Origin: Streptomyces taklimakanensis
GTDB taxonomy: Bacteria; Actinomycetota; Actinomycetes; Streptomycetales; Streptomycetaceae
Direction of reading: 5' to 3'
Length of the DNA: 64,000 nt
Assembly: GCF_009709575.1 (NCBI RefSeq)
Contig: NZ_WIXO01000001.1
Location: forward strand, 1,302,001 to 1,366,000
Positions 9,877 through 18,887 of the stretch are shown here, piece by piece. The translations under genes were made by a program, and so were the position numbers. A model generated the notes under the pieces. The model was not told where the DNA came from. It did no database searches and worked only from the letters and a program-made list of their open reading frames with translations. The first letter of the stretch is position 1; each line of letters starts with the position of its first letter.

Positions 9877-11195
9877 TGGCCGGCGGCCCCGGCGAGCCCG
9901 GGGAGTGGCGGGGTTCGCTGCGCGCGGCGCTGGGCGGCCTCACCACCCGCGGACGCTCCTTCCTCGCCGCCGGCGGGGCCGCGGTCGTCTGCGCCTACGT
10001 CCTGGGCCAGGCCGACCTGCTGCGGGTGGGGGTGCTGCTGACCGCGCTGCCCCTGGTGTGCGTGGGCGCCCTGCACCGCACCCGCCACCGGGTGGCGGCC
10101 TCCCGACGGCTCTCCCCCGCCTCGGTGCCCACGGGCACCGAGGCGGGGGTGCACCTGCTGGTGGAGAACGTCTCGCGGATGCCGACCGGTGTGCTGATGC
10201 TCCAGGACCGGGTCCCGTACGTGCTGGGCTCCCGTCCGCGTTTCGTGCTGGACCGGGTGGAGCCGGGCGGCCGGCGCCAGGTCTCCTACCGGGTCCGCTC
10301 GGACCTGCGCGGCCGCTATCCGCTGGGGCCGCTGCAACTCCGCCTGACCGATCCCTTCGGCCTGGTGGAGCTGACCCGGTCCTTCAGCTCGTACGACACC
10401 CTCACCGTCGTGCCGCGCACCGAGCCGCTGCCGGCGGTGCGCCTCGCCGGCGAGGCCGCCGGCTGGGACGAGGGCCGGCAGCGTTCCCTGGCGACGGCGG
10501 GCGACGACGACGTGATACCGCGCGGCTACCGGCACGGCGACGACCTGCGGCGGGTGCACTGGCGCTCCACCGCCCGGTACGGCGAGCTGATGGTGCGCCG
10601 CGAGGAACAGCCGCACCGCCCCCGCTGCACGGTGCTGCTGGACACCCGGCTGCGGGCCTGGGCCGGCTCCGGCCCGGGTTCGGCCTTCGAGTGGGCGGTC
10701 TCGGGCGCCGCCTCGGTCGTCGTCCACCTGCTGGAGCGCGGTTACTCGGTACGTCTGCTGACCACCACCGGCGCACCGCTGCCCGGCCCGGAGGGCACCG
10801 GTCCGGGAAGCTCCCCCTCGGAGACGGCCGGACTGCTCCTGGAGGCCCTGGCCGTGGTGGAGCGCTCCCGGGAGCCGGGGCTGTCCCGGGCGGTCGACGC
10901 GTTGGAGGGCGGCGACGGCGAGCACGGGGGCCTGCTGGTGGCGTTCCTCGGCCGGCTCGACGAGGAGGACGGGGCGCTGGTCCGCCGGATGCGGCACCGC
11001 GTCGGGGGCGCACTGGCCTTCGTCCCCCGCGTTCCGGGGGAACCGGCCGCCGGGGACGGTCCCCGGCGGACGCTGCGCGAGGCGGGGTGGACGGCACTGC
11101 CGTACGCGCCCGGCGACGCGCTGCCCGCCCTGTGGCGGCAGGCCGACCGGGCCGGCGGCCTCGCCCCGGGACGGACCGTGGGAGGTGAACGGTGA
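9876..11195 (+). CDS. DUF58 domain membrane-associated protein
   Basis: 439 residues. Two N-terminal hydrophobic helices (about 31-44 and 50-64) are followed by a soluble domain carrying the DUF58 signature DVIPRGYRHGDDLRRVHWRS (212-231). Such proteins have a vWA-like fold and nearly always sit beside MoxR, as here, so the pair probably works together at the membrane. The start ATG shares a base with the MoxR stop, and its own stop overlaps the next start. The molecular role is not known. Confidence 0.9.
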
Positions 11196-13717
11196 TGGAC
11201 GGGCGAGTCCGGTTGGCGCTCTGCGCCTGGGTCGCCACCCTGGCGGCGGCGGGATCGCTGCTGCCGCTGGTCGCCCCGTCGGTCTGGCTCCTCGAAGCCG
11301 CCCTGCTGCTGGGCGCGCAGACGTTGGTGGGCGTGGCGGTGCGGCGGGCCTCGGCGAGCCGCGCGGCGACGGTCGGGGCGCAGTCGTCGGTGACGCTGCT
11401 GCTGCTGACCTTCGTCTTCGTCCGCCGGGACGCGGTCTTCGGGATCCTGCCGGGGCCGGACGCGCTGGAGGCGTTCGGCACGCTGCTGGCGCAGGGCACC
11501 GCGGACGTCGGTCGGTTCGCGATCCCGGCCCCGGTCACCGACGGCATCCGGCTGCTGCTGGTCGGCGGGGTCGTGCTGATCGGCCTGTTGGTCGACGCCT
11601 CGGCGGTGACGTACCGCAGCGCGGCCCCGGCCGGGCTGCCGCTGCTGGCGCTGTACTCGGTGGCCGCCGGACTCTCCCCGGACGGCACCCGCTGGACGTG
11701 GTTCCTGTGCGCCGCGGCCGGCTACCTGCTGCTGCTCCTGGCGGAGGGACGGGACCGGCTCTCCCGGTGGGGGTGGTCCTTCGGTCCCTCCGGCGGCCCC
11801 GCGCGGCCCACCGCGCCGGGCGGTCCCGCCCCGACGCCGGCCCGGGGCGGGCGTCGGATCGGCGTGCTGGCCCTGGGCATCGCCCTGGTCGTACCGGCCG
11901 CGCTGCCGTCCCTGGGCGAGGGACTGTTGGACACCGCGCGCGGCGGGGGCGGCACGAGCGGGGACGGCGGCACCGTCTCGGCGGTCAATCCGCTGGTCGC
12001 CCTCCAGGACAGCCTGAACCAGCCGGACAACCGCACGGTGCTCACGTACGCCACGGACGCGGAGAGCACCGCGGACCTCTACCTGCGGATCGTGGCCCTC
12101 GACCGGTTCGACGGCACGTCCTGGCGCCCCTCGGAGCGGCGGATCACCGATCTGCCGCGGCCGCTGCCGCCGGTGTCCGGCCTGTCGCCGTCCGTCGAGA
12201 CCGAGCGGATCACCACCTCGTTCCGGGCGGCCGGCTGGTACGCCCAGAACTGGCTGCCCATGCCGTACCCGGCCGCCGACGTCCGCATCGACGGCCGCTG
12301 GCGCTTCGAACCGGAGGGCCGTGCGCTGGTGGGCGACCGCGGGCAGACCACCCGTGGCGCGCGGTACGAGGTGGAGAGCCTCCAGGTGCGGCCGACCATC
12401 GAGCAGCTGACGGGGGCGCCCGACCCTCCCCGGCAGGTGCTGGACGAGTACACCCGGGTCCCGGACTCGCTGCCGGAGGTGGTGGCCCGGACGGCGCGGG
12501 AGGTCACCGTGAACGCCTCCGGCGCCTACGAGCAGGCCGTACGGCTCCAGGAGTGGTTCTCCGCCGACGGCGGTTTCCGCTACGACACCCGCGTGAAGGC
12601 GGGCAGCGGCAGCGCCGCCATCGCGCGCTTCCTGGAGCAGCGGGAGGGCTTCTGCGTCCACTTCGCCTTCTCGATGGCCGCGATGGCCCGCACCCTGGGC
12701 ATCCCGGCCCGGGTGGCGGTGGGCTTCACCCCGGGCGTCTCCGACGGCGCCGACGGGATGGTGGTCGGCCTGCAGGACGCGCACGCCTGGCCCGAGCTGT
12801 ACTTCGAGGGCGTGGGCTGGACGCGTTTCGAGCCCACCCCGAGCCGGGGCAGCGTCCCGGACTACACCCAGCCCGACCTGCCCGCCCCGGACCGGCCGTC
12901 CGTGCCCGAACCGCTGCCGACCGACGGGGGCACTCCGGAACCCGAGCCGTCACGGTCCGTCGAGTGCCTCGCCGGGCACGGTGAGGACTGCGACGGGGCC
13001 GCCGCCCCGGGCGGTGGCCCTTCCGGGGACGAGTCCCTGGCGCAACGGGTGCTGACGGCGGTGACGGGCGCACTGCCAGCGGTGCTGGCCGCCCTGGTGC
13101 TCCTGGCCCTGTTGGCGCTTCCCCTGCTGTGGCGCAGGACCGTGCGGGCCCGGCGGATGGGCGAGATGTCCGAGCCGCCGTCCCGGGGGAAGCCACCGGG
13201 CGCGGACGGGGCCGCCGCCGTGGGCGGCACCGTGCCCGAGGGCGCCCCCGGCGGCCCGTCCGGGGCCTCGGGAGGGCCGCCGGAGCAGGATGCCGGCCTC
13301 CGGACGCTCGCGGCCTGGCGGGAGATGACCGACTCCGCCTGGGACTACGGCGTCCTGCCGGAGGAGTCCGCGACCCCGCGGACGGCCGCCGCCCGGGTGG
13401 TGCGGCTGGGCGGTCTGGAGGGCGAGGCCGCAAAGGCCACGCACCGGCTGGCCACGGCCCTGGAGCACGCCCTGTACGCGGCCGAGGCCCGCCCCGCCCG
13501 GGGACTGGCCGAGGACGTGCGGCGGGTCCGGGCCGGGCTGCGGGCGGCGGCCGGGCGGCGCGAGCGGCTCCGGGCCCTGCTGTTGCCACGGTCGTCGGTG
13601 CGGATGCTGTGGTCCCTCTCCGCGCGCCGGGCGGCGTTGGCCGGGCGGTGGCACGGCCTCGCCGGGCGGGTGCGGCGGACGGTGGCGCGGTTCCGGCCGT
13701 CCCGGCAGCGGGCCTGA
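11192..13717 (+). CDS. Membrane transglutaminase-like protein (DUF3488/TgpA type)
   Basis: 841 residues with a cluster of N-terminal membrane helices (within about 1-230), an extracytoplasmic transglutaminase-like domain, a Pro/Glu-rich linker, one more helix (about 627-647) and a cytoplasmic C-terminal DUF4129-like domain. The catalytic pieces are EGFCVHFAFSMA with Cys488 and DAHAW with His531; the expected third acid falls in RFEPTP as Glu547 rather than Asp. Start is GTG 11192 or ATG 11195, both overlapping the DUF58 stop. In this family the domain may act as a protease or cross-linker; the substrate is unknown. Confidence 0.9.
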   Translation: MMDGRVRLALCAWVATLAAAGSLLPLVAPSVWLLEAALLLGAQTLVGVAVRRASASRAATVGAQSSVTLLLLTFVFVRRDAVFGILPGPDALEAFGTLLAQGTADVGRFAIPAPVTDGIRLLLVGGVVLIGLLVDASAVTYRSAAPAGLPLLALYSVAAGLSPDGTRWTWFLCAAAGYLLLLLAEGRDRLSRWGWSFGPSGGPARPTAPGGPAPTPARGGRRIGVLALGIALVVPAALPSLGEGLLDTARGGGGTSGDGGTVSAVNPLVALQDSLNQPDNRTVLTYATDAESTADLYLRIVALDRFDGTSWRPSERRITDLPRPLPPVSGLSPSVETERITTSFRAAGWYAQNWLPMPYPAADVRIDGRWRFEPEGRALVGDRGQTTRGARYEVESLQVRPTIEQLTGAPDPPRQVLDEYTRVPDSLPEVVARTAREVTVNASGAYEQAVRLQEWFSADGGFRYDTRVKAGSGSAAIARFLEQREGFCVHFAFSMAAMARTLGIPARVAVGFTPGVSDGADGMVVGLQDAHAWPELYFEGVGWTRFEPTPSRGSVPDYTQPDLPAPDRPSVPEPLPTDGGTPEPEPSRSVECLAGHGEDCDGAAAPGGGPSGDESLAQRVLTAVTGALPAVLAALVLLALLALPLLWRRTVRARRMGEMSEPPSRGKPPGADGAAAVGGTVPEGAPGGPSGASGGPPEQDAGLRTLAAWREMTDSAWDYGVLPEESATPRTAAARVVRLGGLEGEAAKATHRLATALEHALYAAEARPARGLAEDVRRVRAGLRAAAGRRERLRALLLPRSSVRMLWSLSARRAALAGRWHGLAGRVRRTVARFRPSRQRA

Positions 13718-14066
13718 GGCCCGGGGCTCCGCCCTCCGCGGCTCGGGCGCGGGATCGGCGGCCGACGTCTGCCGGCTCGCGCCCGCCCGACCGGGGGCGA
13801 GGGGCGGACGGCGAGACGGGCGGGACGGGCAGGACGAGGGGGCCGGGAACCCGCCGGGTTCCCGTCCTGTGCCGGATCCGGTTCCGCTTCTCGCGGTGGC
13901 CGCCGCGGGGCCGGCCTCGGACGGGACCGGCCGGGCGGACGGGAGCGGGAGGTGCCCGGATTCACACCCGGTGGGTGGGGAAGATCGCGTGAATGGCGCT
14001 TCGAGGAGCGGGCCGCGCCGGTGGGCACCGGCACGGCGCTGCGGGGCGTACGGGGTGGGAGGACCG
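13718..14066. other. Convergent intergenic region
   Basis: About 350 bases between the transglutaminase gene and the DUF3040 gene. Apart from the hairpin at 13844-13864 it is very G+C-rich with short GACGGGC direct repeats near 13814-13832. No start codon with a ribosome binding site or conserved reading frame is visible. Confidence 0.6.
13844..13864. terminator. Hairpin, probable bidirectional terminator
   Basis: CGGGAACCC and GGGTTCCCG form a perfect 9-bp stem with a 3-nt loop. It stands between converging genes. There is no T-tract, as is usual for Streptomyces terminators. Confidence 0.5.
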
Positions 14067-14477
14067 TTACTGTTGCTCGTCGCGGCGGCGCTGCCAGCGA
14101 TCCTCGATGCGATTCATCATCGAACGCCGTGGACGCGCCTGCCTGCGGGGGTGGGACGGGGATCCGCCGTCGGGCCCTCCGCCGTCCTGGGACTGCTCAC
14201 CGGGCTTGGGGGCCTTGCGCCAGCCGGTCACCGCGAGGACGGCGCAGCCGAGCATCACGAGGAAGCCCAACACGCTGACGACGACCATCTTCGCGACCAT
14301 CCCGGCCATGAGGAGCGCGACGCCCACCAGAAAGCCCGCGACCGCCTGGTAGACCCGTCGCCGGGTGTACGTGCGCAGCTCGCTTCCCTCGAGCGCTGTC
14401 GCGAACTTGGGGTCTTCGGCGTACAGCGCTCGCTCCATCTGCTCGAGCATGCGCTGCTCGTGCTCAGAGAGCGGCAC
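14067..14477 (-). CDS. DUF3040 small membrane protein
   Basis: 136 residues starting PLSEHEQRMLEQMERALYAED, the hallmark of the actinobacterial DUF3040 family. Two membrane helices (about 47-63 and 66-88) follow a short acidic cytoplasmic segment. The basic tail ends in RMMNRIEDRWQRRRDEQQ-like sequence, which probably contacts phospholipid heads or nucleic acid. GTG start with GGAGG 5 nt upstream. The family is common beside the dcw cluster; its function is not known. Confidence 0.9.
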   Translation of the reverse strand: MPLSEHEQRMLEQMERALYAEDPKFATALEGSELRTYTRRRVYQAVAGFLVGVALLMAGMVAKMVVVSVLGFLVMLGCAVLAVTGWRKAPKPGEQSQDGGGPDGGSPSHPRRQARPRRSMMNRIEDRWQRRRDEQQ

Positions 14478-14733
14478 GGAGTCCTCCTACTCGTCGGTCG
14501 CGGGGGCGACCGGGTGCGACCCTTCAAGGATAGGCTGGGATTCGCCCCCGTGAAACCCGCCCCTCTACGCCAGTTGTGCCACCGGGACCGGGGTGCCGGA
14601 TGGCGGTTTCGGGCTTCTCATTCCCCCGCCGCCGTGCCGTCATGCCGGACGGTGTGTTTCGATCATACGGCGGGTAGCGACCGTTCGGGTCTCCCGTGCC
14701 CACCCGCATCGCGACCGCAACGCGTGCCGGGAC

Positions 14734-15483
14734 TCAGCGTGTACGCGCCAGTACGTGGAGCTGTGCCGCGACGGACCGGAAGTCGGGCAGTTCGGCCACC
14801 GCCTCCTCCAGGCGGGCCAGTGCCTCCGGGGCGCCCGGTTCGGTGTCCACCAGGGCACCGGGCACCAGGTCGGCGAAGACCCGTACGCCGTGCACCGCGC
14901 CGGCCTCCAGGCCGCTGGCGGCGACCAGGTCGGCGAGCCGCTCGGGGGTGAAGCGCCGGGGCACCGGGTCGCCGTCGCCCCACCGGCCGTCGGGGTCGGT
15001 GAGCGCCCGGTGGGCCTCGGTGAAGTGGCCCGCGAGGGCACGGGCGAGCACCGCGCCGCCCAGGCCGGCGGCGAGCACGCTCAGGGTGCCGCCCTCGGGC
15101 CGCAGTGCGGCGGCGGCGTTGCGCAGGCCCTCGGCCGGATCGTCGACGTACTCCAGGACCCCGTGGCAGAGCACCACGTCGTAGCCGCCGCGTTCGGCCA
15201 CGTCGAACAGACCGTGCGCGTCGCCCTGCACACCGCGCACCCGGTCGGCCACCCCCTCCTCGGCCGCGCGCCGCTCCAACGCGAACAGTGCGTCGGGGCT
15301 CGGGTCCACCACGGTGACCCGGTGGCCGAGCCTGGCGACGGGCACGGCGAAGTTGCCGGTGCCGCCCCCGGTGTCCAGAACCTCCAGCGACTCCCGTCCG
15401 GCGGTCTCGGCCCGTTCCTCGAGCGCTTCCCTCAGGACCTCCCAGACCACGGCGGTGCGGACGTGCGTGTGGGGGCGGGACAT
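14734..15483 (-). CDS. Class I SAM-dependent methyltransferase
   Basis: 249 residues with the Rossmann methyltransferase motif I LEVLDTGGGTGNFAVPVA (about 34-51), motif II VVDPSPDALFAL, and YDVVLCHGVLEYVDDPAEGL as motif IV. It looks like a UbiE/CmoM-type small-molecule or tRNA methyltransferase; the sequence alone does not fix the substrate. The ATG at 15481-15483 has GAGGAGCG upstream, while the longer frame to 15543 does not. It stands alone, 257 bases from its neighbour on the same strand. Confidence 0.85.
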   Translation of the reverse strand: MSRPHTHVRTAVVWEVLREALEERAETAGRESLEVLDTGGGTGNFAVPVARLGHRVTVVDPSPDALFALERRAAEEGVADRVRGVQGDAHGLFDVAERGGYDVVLCHGVLEYVDDPAEGLRNAAAALRPEGGTLSVLAAGLGGAVLARALAGHFTEAHRALTDPDGRWGDGDPVPRRFTPERLADLVAASGLEAGAVHGVRVFADLVPGALVDTEPGAPEALARLEEAVAELPDFRSVAAQLHVLARTR

Positions 15484-15675
15484 GGCGGACGCTCCTCGGC
15501 GGCTCGGACGTGGCTGCCCCAAGCCTATTGCGTCGCCGAGCACACGACCGCCCGCCCCGCGCCAGGCACGCCGCCGGGCACGTGACCCGTCGCGGGCGGA
15601 CCGCGGCGACGGACCCGGCGGGCTCCCACCGGCGGGCGCGGACCCGCGAGTCCGTGCTCGGCGCTCGCCCCCTGC

Positions 15676-16191
15676 TCAGCCCGCGCGCAACCCGGGCTCG
15701 GCCCCGTCGCCCCGGCCCGCCCGCGCCCGCGGCTCCTCCGCGGCGACCCCGGGGTGCGGCAGGACGGGCTGCCGCACCAGCATCTGTTCGACGATCCGCA
15801 GGAACATGCCGGCGTCGCGCATCAGGTCGTCGGCGTCGCGCGCACCGGCCGCCCCCTCGATGCCCGCCTCGGCACGGGCCCGCTTCGGCGCCCCGGCCGC
15901 GAACAGCCTGCTCCACTCGTCCAGTTCGGGAGCCACCTCGGGGAGGACCTCCCAGGCGCTGCGTATGCGTTTTCTGGCGCGTGCGGTGGATTCGGGGCGG
16001 CCGCGCACCGCCAGCACCGCGGCGGCGGTGCGCAGGGCGGCGAGGTGCGCGGTGGCGTAGCGGTCGTTGGGATGCTCCAGCTCCGCCGCCTCGTCCAGAC
16101 CGTGCCGCGCCTGCGCGAGCAGGTCGAGCGCGGCCGGCGGGGCCGACGCCCGACGCAGCACGGGGTGGACGTCCTTCGCGGGCCCGTTCAT
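15676..16191 (-). CDS. SAV_6107-type HEPN domain protein
   Basis: 171 residues, all alpha-helical in character, with HPNDRYATAHLAALRTAAAV (about 42-61), which I recognise as the SAV_6107 HEPN family of actinobacteria. HEPN domains are often ribonucleases with an R-x4-6-H motif; here RYATAHLAAL contains R46-x4-H51, so a nuclease role is possible but not shown. The strong AGGAGG lies 7 nt before the ATG. It is divergent from a TetR regulator and has no adjacent MNT nucleotidyltransferase, so a classical HEPN-MNT toxin-antitoxin arrangement is absent. Probably cytoplasmic. Confidence 0.75.
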   Translation of the reverse strand: MNGPAKDVHPVLRRASAPPAALDLLAQARHGLDEAAELEHPNDRYATAHLAALRTAAAVLAVRGRPESTARARKRIRSAWEVLPEVAPELDEWSRLFAAGAPKRARAEAGIEGAAGARDADDLMRDAGMFLRIVEQMLVRQPVLPHPGVAAEEPRARAGRGDGAEPGLRAG

Positions 16192-16429
16192 CTGCGAACC
16201 TCCTGTCGCCGTCTGACTGTGCCGTTCGCGTCTGCTTGGTCACGCCTCGTCGGTCGCTCTGGGAACATCGTTGCGCATGCCACTGACAATCGGCCCTGAG
16301 CTGGGCAAACACCCTCCTGCCCCAGCTCTCCGACGTACCGGGACAGACCTCGCCCCCGGTGCGTCCGGGTTCCCCCGCGGTGGGCGGGTCGGGTCCCCTC
16401 CACCCACGCGCATCGGTGAGAATCGGCGC

Positions 16430-17065
16430 ATGCACAGCGTCACGCGATGGAACGCCACCCGGCAGAGGCTCTACGAAGCGGCCGTGACGCTCATCGCCGA
16501 ACAGGGCTTCTCCGCCACCACGGTGGACGAGATCGCCGAGCGCGCCGGTGTCGCCAAGGGCACGGTCTACTACAACTTCACCAGCAAGGAGGGGCTGCTG
16601 GAGGCGCTGCTGCTGCACGGTGCCGAGCAACTGGCCACCTCGCTGCGGCAGGCCGCGGACGGCGCGAAACGACGCGCCGGGGACGCCGGGGACACCGGAG
16701 GCGCCGGGGGAACGCTGGACGCGATGCTCCGGGCCGGGCTGGCCTTCATCGACCGCTGCCCGGCCTTCGCCAAGCTCTACGTCGCCGAGGTGTGGCGGAC
16801 CGAGCGTCCCTGGCAGGCGACCCTGGCGGCCGTGCGCCGCCGGGTCGTGGCCGTGGTGGAGGAGGAGCTGCGCGCCGAGGCGGCCCCGGGCGGCCCGGAC
16901 GACCGCGTGGACGTGCCGCTGACCGCCTCGGCCCTGGTGGGGACGGTGCTGGTGACGGCGCTGGACTGGAAGGTGTTCCAGCCGGAGCGGACGGTGGAGG
17001 AGGTGCACCGCGCGCTGTCGGCGCTGTTGGACGGCCGGCTCACGGGAGCGGGCGGTCCGGCCTGA
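16430..17065 (+). CDS. TetR/AcrR family transcriptional regulator
   Basis: 211 residues. The N-terminal helix-turn-helix is clear: TRQRLYEAAVTLIAEQGF then TTVDEIAERAGVAKGTVYYN and FTSKEGLLEALL (about 9-55). The C-terminal ligand domain has no recognisable substrate signature. The longer frame starts at 16271; the ATG at 16430 gives the canonical family start, although the upstream ribosome binding site is weak. The divergent HEPN gene and the downstream CrtI-like gene are candidate targets. A 7-bp direct repeat at 17228-17246 could be an operator. Confidence 0.88.
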   Translation: MHSVTRWNATRQRLYEAAVTLIAEQGFSATTVDEIAERAGVAKGTVYYNFTSKEGLLEALLLHGAEQLATSLRQAADGAKRRAGDAGDTGGAGGTLDAMLRAGLAFIDRCPAFAKLYVAEVWRTERPWQATLAAVRRRVVAVVEEELRAEAAPGGPDDRVDVPLTASALVGTVLVTALDWKVFQPERTVEEVHRALSALLDGRLTGAGGPA

Positions 17066-17227
17066 GCCGTACCGCCCGCTCCCGTCCCCCGTTCTCCCCC
17101 GTTCCCCCGAGAACTCCCCCACGGACGGCCGCCGTGCCGTTCCGCCGCCCCGTGTCGGCGGTGCGGCGCGGTGTGTCCGCCGTCTCCGACTCTGCCGTCC
17201 GTGCCGGTCGAAGCCCATCCGTACGGG

Positions 17228-17246
17228 TACTCAGAACCCTACTCAG
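17228..17246. repeat. Direct repeat upstream of the CrtI-like gene, possible operator
   Basis: TACTCAG occurs twice, separated by five bases, and is followed by GGTAC. It lies in a locally A/T-richer stretch about 70-90 bases before the CrtI-like start. The binding protein is unknown; the TetR protein encoded just upstream is one candidate. Confidence 0.4.
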
Positions 17247-17314
17247 GTACTTCTACCCACCTCTGCGTACAGCCGCCCGAAGCCGTTACCGCCGCCCGAC
17301 TAGAGTCACTGCCC

Positions 17315-18832
17315 ATGGCACGGACTGTGGTGATCGGCGCCGGTATGGGCGCGATGGCTGCCGCCGCCCGGCTGGCCGTCGCCGGCCGGCGGGTGACGGT
17401 GTACGAGCGGACGGACACCCACGGCGGCGCGGTGCGCCGTCTGGAGCGGGACGGCTTCGGCTTCGACACCGGGCCGGGGGTGCTGCACCTGCCGGCCGTC
17501 TGGCGCGACCTGTTCGTCAAGACGGGGCGCGAGCCGCTGGAGTCGTGCGTGGCGCTGACCGAGGTGGAACCGGCCGTGGAGCACGTCCTCGCCGACGGCA
17601 CGACCGTCCGTCTGCCGGGCGGCTCCCGGGGCGGAGCGGTCGACGCCCTGGACGCCGCGCTCGGCGCGGGCGCGGGCGAGCGCTGGAGCGAGTTCCTGGT
17701 CCGGGCCCGCCGGGCGTGGGAGGTCGCTCGCCGTCCGCTGCTGGAGGAACCGCTGACCTCCGCCGCGGACCCCGGGCCGCTGGCCCGCGACCCGTACCCG
17801 GCACGGCGGCGGCCGGGACTGCTGCGCCGCCGCCCCCCGACCCTGGCCGAGGTCGCCCGCGCCGAACTGCGCGATCCGCGGCTGGTGGCGCTGCTGGAGG
17901 GGCACGTGCTCGCGCACGGTCTCGATCCGCGCCGCGCCCCCGCGAGCGCCGCCGTCCTGCCGTACCTGGAGCAGACCTTCGGCACCTGGTACGTGGCCGG
18001 GGGGATGCGCGCGCTGGCGGACGCGGTGTACCGGCGCTGTCTGGAGCGCGGCGTGGAGTTCCGCTTCGGCGCGGAGGTGTCGGGCGTCGTGGTGGAGGGC
18101 GGCCGGGCCACGGGCGTGGAGTCGGCCGACGGGAGTCGGGTGGCGGCCGACACCGTGGTCTGCGGGGCCGATCCCCGGTCGATGTACGGCGGCCGGGGCG
18201 ACGGGGCCGAGGGCGGCCCCGGGTACGCGACCGGGCGGCTGACCGTGCTCCTGGCGCTGCGCGGCGCCCGCCCGGAGGGAACCGCGCACCGCACGGTGGT
18301 GCACGTCTCCGCCCCGGGCGAGCCGGCGCGCACCGTCACCGTGCTGCGCCCCGACGACCCCGCCCTGGTCCCCGACGGCGATCACGAGGCGGTGGTGCTG
18401 TCGATGGTCGTGCCCCCGCACCGCGCGGGGGCCGGGCGGCCCGAGGGGCTCGCCGGGACCGGTGCGCGGGCCTGGGACGGCGGCCCGGTGGACTGGACGG
18501 CACCGGGCGCCGCGGAGCGGATCGCCGACGAGGCGCTGGCGGCGGTGGACGTGACAGGGCCGGCGCTGGGCGGTCGGGTGCTGTGGCGCGAGGTGCGCAC
18601 CCCGGCCGACACCGAGCGGGAGACGGGCGCCCCCGGCGGTGCCGTGCCGGCCCCGGCGCTGGCGGGGGCGGAGGGCGCGTTCCTGCGGGCCGCCAATCCG
18701 ACGCGTACGGCCGGCCTGTACCGGGCGGGCGGCTCGGCGCACCCCGGGGGCGGGCTGGCGCACGCCGGGATGTCGGGGGCGCTGGTCGCCGGGCTGATCG
18801 TCGAGGGCGACGACTGGCGCGGCTCGCGGTGA
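17315..18832 (+). CDS. CrtI-like phytoene dehydrogenase family FAD oxidoreductase
   Basis: 505 residues. The N-terminal dinucleotide-binding fold is VVIGAGMGAMAAAARLAVAG (5-24) with YERTDTHGGAVRRL after it. FDTGPGVLHLPAVW and the C-terminal GLYRAGGSAHPGGGLAHAGM are typical of the phytoene-desaturase/amine-oxidase superfamily. No phytoene synthase or other carotenoid gene is nearby, so carotenoid synthesis cannot be inferred. TAGAGT at 17301-17306 lies 8 nt before the ATG with no Shine-Dalgarno, suggesting a leaderless mRNA; I therefore rejected the upstream extension to 17171. Confidence 0.85.
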   Translation: MARTVVIGAGMGAMAAAARLAVAGRRVTVYERTDTHGGAVRRLERDGFGFDTGPGVLHLPAVWRDLFVKTGREPLESCVALTEVEPAVEHVLADGTTVRLPGGSRGGAVDALDAALGAGAGERWSEFLVRARRAWEVARRPLLEEPLTSAADPGPLARDPYPARRRPGLLRRRPPTLAEVARAELRDPRLVALLEGHVLAHGLDPRRAPASAAVLPYLEQTFGTWYVAGGMRALADAVYRRCLERGVEFRFGAEVSGVVVEGGRATGVESADGSRVAADTVVCGADPRSMYGGRGDGAEGGPGYATGRLTVLLALRGARPEGTAHRTVVHVSAPGEPARTVTVLRPDDPALVPDGDHEAVVLSMVVPPHRAGAGRPEGLAGTGARAWDGGPVDWTAPGAAERIADEALAAVDVTGPALGGRVLWREVRTPADTERETGAPGGAVPAPALAGAEGAFLRAANPTRTAGLYRAGGSAHPGGGLAHAGMSGALVAGLIVEGDDWRGSR

Positions 18833-18863
18833 GACGGGGGCACCGGCGCGCCCCGGCGCGGGG

Positions 18864-18886
18864 CCGCGGGGCCGTCGGCCCCGCGG
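18864..18886. terminator. Hairpin, bidirectional terminator
   Basis: CCGCGGGGCCG and CGGCCCCGCGG form a perfect 11-bp inverted repeat around one central base. It lies exactly between the ends of two converging genes. Confidence 0.55.
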
Positions 18887-18887
18887 T

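Noticed and set aside
15676..17065. HEPN plus TetR as a toxin-antitoxin module
   Set aside because: They are divergent, not co-transcribed, and no MNT or other known antitoxin is present.
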